DNA from: Spirosoma endophyticum
Lineage (GTDB): Bacteria; Bacteroidota; Bacteroidia; Cytophagales; Spirosomataceae
Direction of reading: 5' to 3'
Length of the DNA stretch: 64,000 nt
NCBI RefSeq assembly: GCF_900112365.1
Contig: NZ_FOLQ01000002.1
Coordinates: 124,001-188,000 of the forward strand
Shown here: positions 62,462 to 64,000 of the stretch, piece after piece
Layout: the number at the start of each line of letters is the position of its first letter
Position numbering within the stretch: the first letter of the stretch is position 1
Made by a program: the position numbers and the translations under genes
Notes under the pieces: generated by a model
Told to the model about the DNA's origin: nothing
Databases searched by the model: none
The model's input: only the letters and a program-made list of their open reading frames with translations

Positions 62462-63427
62462 TTACAAATACGTATTCTGGTTCATGTAATTCTTCACGTA
62501 ATCAGCAATGCCATCTTCAAGGGATGAGAACGGCCGATCGTACCCAATGGACCGAAGTTTGGCCATATTCGCCTGGGTGAAATACTGGTAATTGTCACGG
62601 ATATCGGCGGGGGTGTCAATAAAGTCGATATCGGGTTCAAGGCCAAGCGCGTGAAATGTGTTGGTGGCCAAGTCGTGAAACGTACGAGCCTTGCCGCTAC
62701 CGAGATTATAGATACCGGAGTTACGCCGGTGGTGCATTAAGAATGAACATACATCCACTACGTCCTTTACATAAATAAAATCACGCATCTGTTCGCCATC
62801 GGCAAAGTCGGGATTATGCGACCGGAACAGTTTCATTTTTCCCGACTTCTGAATCTGCTGGAAGGTATGAAAAACTACCGATGCCATTCGGCCTTTGTGG
62901 TATTCATTGGGACCATAGACGTTGAAAAATTTCAGTCCAGCCCAGAAAAACGGCTTTTGCTCCTGCTCCAGCGCCCAGATGTCGAACTCGTTTTTGGATT
63001 CCCCATACGGATTCAAGGGCTTCAATTGTGGGATCAGCGATTCATTATCGTCGTAGCCTAGCTCGCCCAACCCATACGTAGCAGCCGATGAGGCATAGAC
63101 GAGCGGTATTTGATACTCAATACAGCGTTTCCAGATTTGCTTGGAGTATTCGACGTTCAGATGCTCAAAAATCTGCCGATCAAACTCGGTCGTGTCCGTG
63201 CGGGCACCGATGTGAAAGATAAACTCAACTTCCTGATAATTCTGGTCAAGCCACTCAAAAAACACTTCTCTATCTACCCGCTCCTGAATCCGTTTTCCGG
63301 CTAAGTTGGCTTCTTTTTCAGGATATGAAAAATCATCTACAGCAATGATAAAATTGAAATTTTCCTGATTCAGCTTACTGATCAAACAACTTCCAATAAA
63401 ACCGGCAGCTCCCGTAACGATAATCAT
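62462..63427 (-). CDS. rfaD: ADP-L-glycero-D-manno-heptose 6-epimerase
   Basis: A 321-residue extended SDR that converts ADP-D-glycero- to ADP-L-glycero-manno-heptose for LPS inner core. The Rossmann loop is Gly6, Gly9 and Gly12 in TGAAGFIGS, followed by FHIGARTDTTEFD, SSAATYG and the catalytic Tyr141 and Lys145 in NPYGESK. FFNVYGPNEYHKGRMASVVF is strongly RfaD-like. The start at 63427 (MIIVTGAAGF) was preferred over an ATG at 63565, whose extra 46 residues are not family-like. A general nucleoside-diphosphate-sugar epimerase is the alternative. Confidence 0.85.
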   Translation of the reverse strand: MIIVTGAAGFIGSCLISKLNQENFNFIIAVDDFSYPEKEANLAGKRIQERVDREVFFEWLDQNYQEVEFIFHIGARTDTTEFDRQIFEHLNVEYSKQIWKRCIEYQIPLVYASSAATYGLGELGYDDNESLIPQLKPLNPYGESKNEFDIWALEQEQKPFFWAGLKFFNVYGPNEYHKGRMASVVFHTFQQIQKSGKMKLFRSHNPDFADGEQMRDFIYVKDVVDVCSFLMHHRRNSGIYNLGSGKARTFHDLATNTFHALGLEPDIDFIDTPADIRDNYQYFTQANMAKLRSIGYDRPFSSLEDGIADYVKNYMNQNTYL

Positions 63428-63632
63428 AAAGTGGTAGTGGTAAACGTGTTTATAGGATAAATCAAGTATTAATAGCTTGAAATGAAGCGAAATAAGCTGT
63501 AAAGATACAGGTTTTAAATTGGAGAAATGAATAGCGTTTTTGGTGATTAAATTGTGTTTTTCCAATATGGATTTTTCTTCGCTTTAGGTAGTCAGCCATT
63601 GATACTTGTTTTTATCACGGCTTAAGAGTGTG

Positions 63633-63640
63633 TACCTTTG
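63633..63640 (+). promoter_or_regulatory. Candidate promoter of the pterin synthase gene
   Basis: TACCTTTG followed by C matches the TAnnTTTG consensus exactly, about 56 bases before the ATG. A TTG at 63606 is 24 bases upstream, slightly long for the usual spacer. Confidence 0.45.
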
Positions 63641-63695
63641 CAACCGATTTTTAACAACCGGCGTTTCTGGCAACCGCCCCATCTAAACCAGAAAA

Positions 63696-64000
63696 ATGGT
63701 CTATATTAACAGAATTGAACATTTTAACGCGGCTCACCGGCTCTATAACCCAGCTTGGTCGGAGGAACGTAACAAGGAAGTTTTTGGCCCCTGCGCCAAT
63801 GCGAACTGGCATGGTCATAATTTCGAATTGATCGTAACGGTCAAAGGGGAACCCGATCCTGACACCGGATTTGTGATTGACCTCAAAGTGTTGGGCGAGA
63901 TCATCAAAAATGAGGTGATCGAGAAAGTGGATCACAAAAACCTGAATCTAGATGTGGATTTCATGCAGGGCAAAATGGCCAGTTGCGAAATCTTCATCAT
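63696..64000 (+). CDS. 6-pyruvoyl-tetrahydropterin synthase family protein (partial)
   Basis: Truncated by the window end; 101 complete codons are visible. The zinc ligands are His14 (NAAHRL), His39 and His41 (HGHN), and the catalytic cysteine is Cys33 in GPCANANWHGHNFEL. The spacing C-x5-HGH is that of animal-type PTPS rather than the C-x3-HGH of QueD, which makes 6-carboxytetrahydropterin. VTVKGEPDPDTGFVIDLKVL and VDHKNLN are also typical. It therefore probably acts in pterin or queuosine-type metabolism, with the exact reaction unsettled. Family members use dihydroneopterin triphosphate. Confidence 0.88.
   Translation, partial: MVYINRIEHFNAAHRLYNPAWSEERNKEVFGPCANANWHGHNFELIVTVKGEPDPDTGFVIDLKVLGEIIKNEVIEKVDHKNLNLDVDFMQGKMASCEIFI

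Noticed and set aside
63428..63565. 46-residue N-terminal extension of the RfaD-like protein
   Set aside because: Family members begin with the Rossmann strand at MIIVTGAAGF; the extension is not family-like.
1..64000. CRISPR array, prophage, integron or toxin-antitoxin module
   Set aside because: No regularly spaced direct repeats, no phage structural genes, no integrase and no toxin-antitoxin gene pair were seen.

Overview
The window looks like a chromosomal segment of a Bacteroidota bacterium, most likely the order Cytophagales and plausibly Spirosoma or a close relative. The genus is an inference from overall familiarity and was not tested. The signs are a SusC/SusD pair, a second TonB-dependent receptor ending in aromatic Phe, a BirA / RsfS / FtsH gene block, a PafA-type phosphatase, a Uma2 protein, and many upstream elements matching the Bacteroidota -7 consensus TAnnTTTG. 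Base composition is near 50 percent GC. I see no rRNA, tRNA, CRISPR array, integrase, transposase or prophage, so most of it reads as core genome with small accessory insertions.

Layout. 1-6400: a FucP-like sugar transporter, a DUF418 membrane protein, kduI-kduD (uronate catabolism) and an HNH/NUMOD4 endonuclease. 6400-12400: a mostly minus-strand housekeeping cluster (FabH-type KAS III, PurS, PssA, metallo-beta-lactamase hydrolase, RsmI-like methyltransferase, alpha/beta hydrolase, SelD), with nearly every gap occupied by a different palindromic repeat. 12700-22400: an Oar-like TonB receptor, an exported GDPD plus exported metallo-beta-lactamase pair, a patatin, a polyprenyl synthetase and a PafA phosphatase. 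22400-35700: BirA, RsfS, FtsH, YfcE, acyl-CoA ligase, NupC transporter, Uma2, polyphosphate kinase, GyrB and an unknown 134-residue protein. 35800-45200: alanine dehydrogenase, TsaE, a Tat-exported Gfo/Idh oxidoreductase, SusD, SusC and a small secreted protein. 45200-54800: cytochrome c, a methyltransferase, an unknown secreted protein, a FAN1-like nuclease, a pair of polytopic membrane proteins, Pgk, PurQ and a TetR regulator. 54800-64000: aminopeptidase P, an exported subtilase, a secreted two-domain protein, a two-component system, DUF486, an MFS transporter, a RfaD-like epimerase and a truncated pterin synthase.

How the genes fit together. KduI and KduD form a two-step 5-keto-4-deoxyuronate to KDG module, but no lyase or KDG kinase is nearby. 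SusC/SusD form a glycan-uptake pair without an adjacent sensor or glycoside hydrolase. PurS and PurQ are subunits of the same FGAM synthase yet lie 45 kb apart. The two-component genes overlap by 4 bp, as do (by 14 bp) the two membrane-protein genes at 49-51 kb.

The most notable observations are non-coding. Two families of palindromic repeats each occur twice; one copy lies inside the susC-susD gap. Strong terminators that no annotated gene explains lie in two divergent gaps (about 3.26-3.40 kb and 44.41-44.45 kb), which suggests small RNAs. Several genes have repeat-derived false N-terminal extensions, so starts were moved inward. I did not find a convincing new multi-gene system. The best candidates for follow-up are the FAN1-like nuclease, the membrane-protein pair, the GDPD/MBL exported pair and the orphan-terminator regions.
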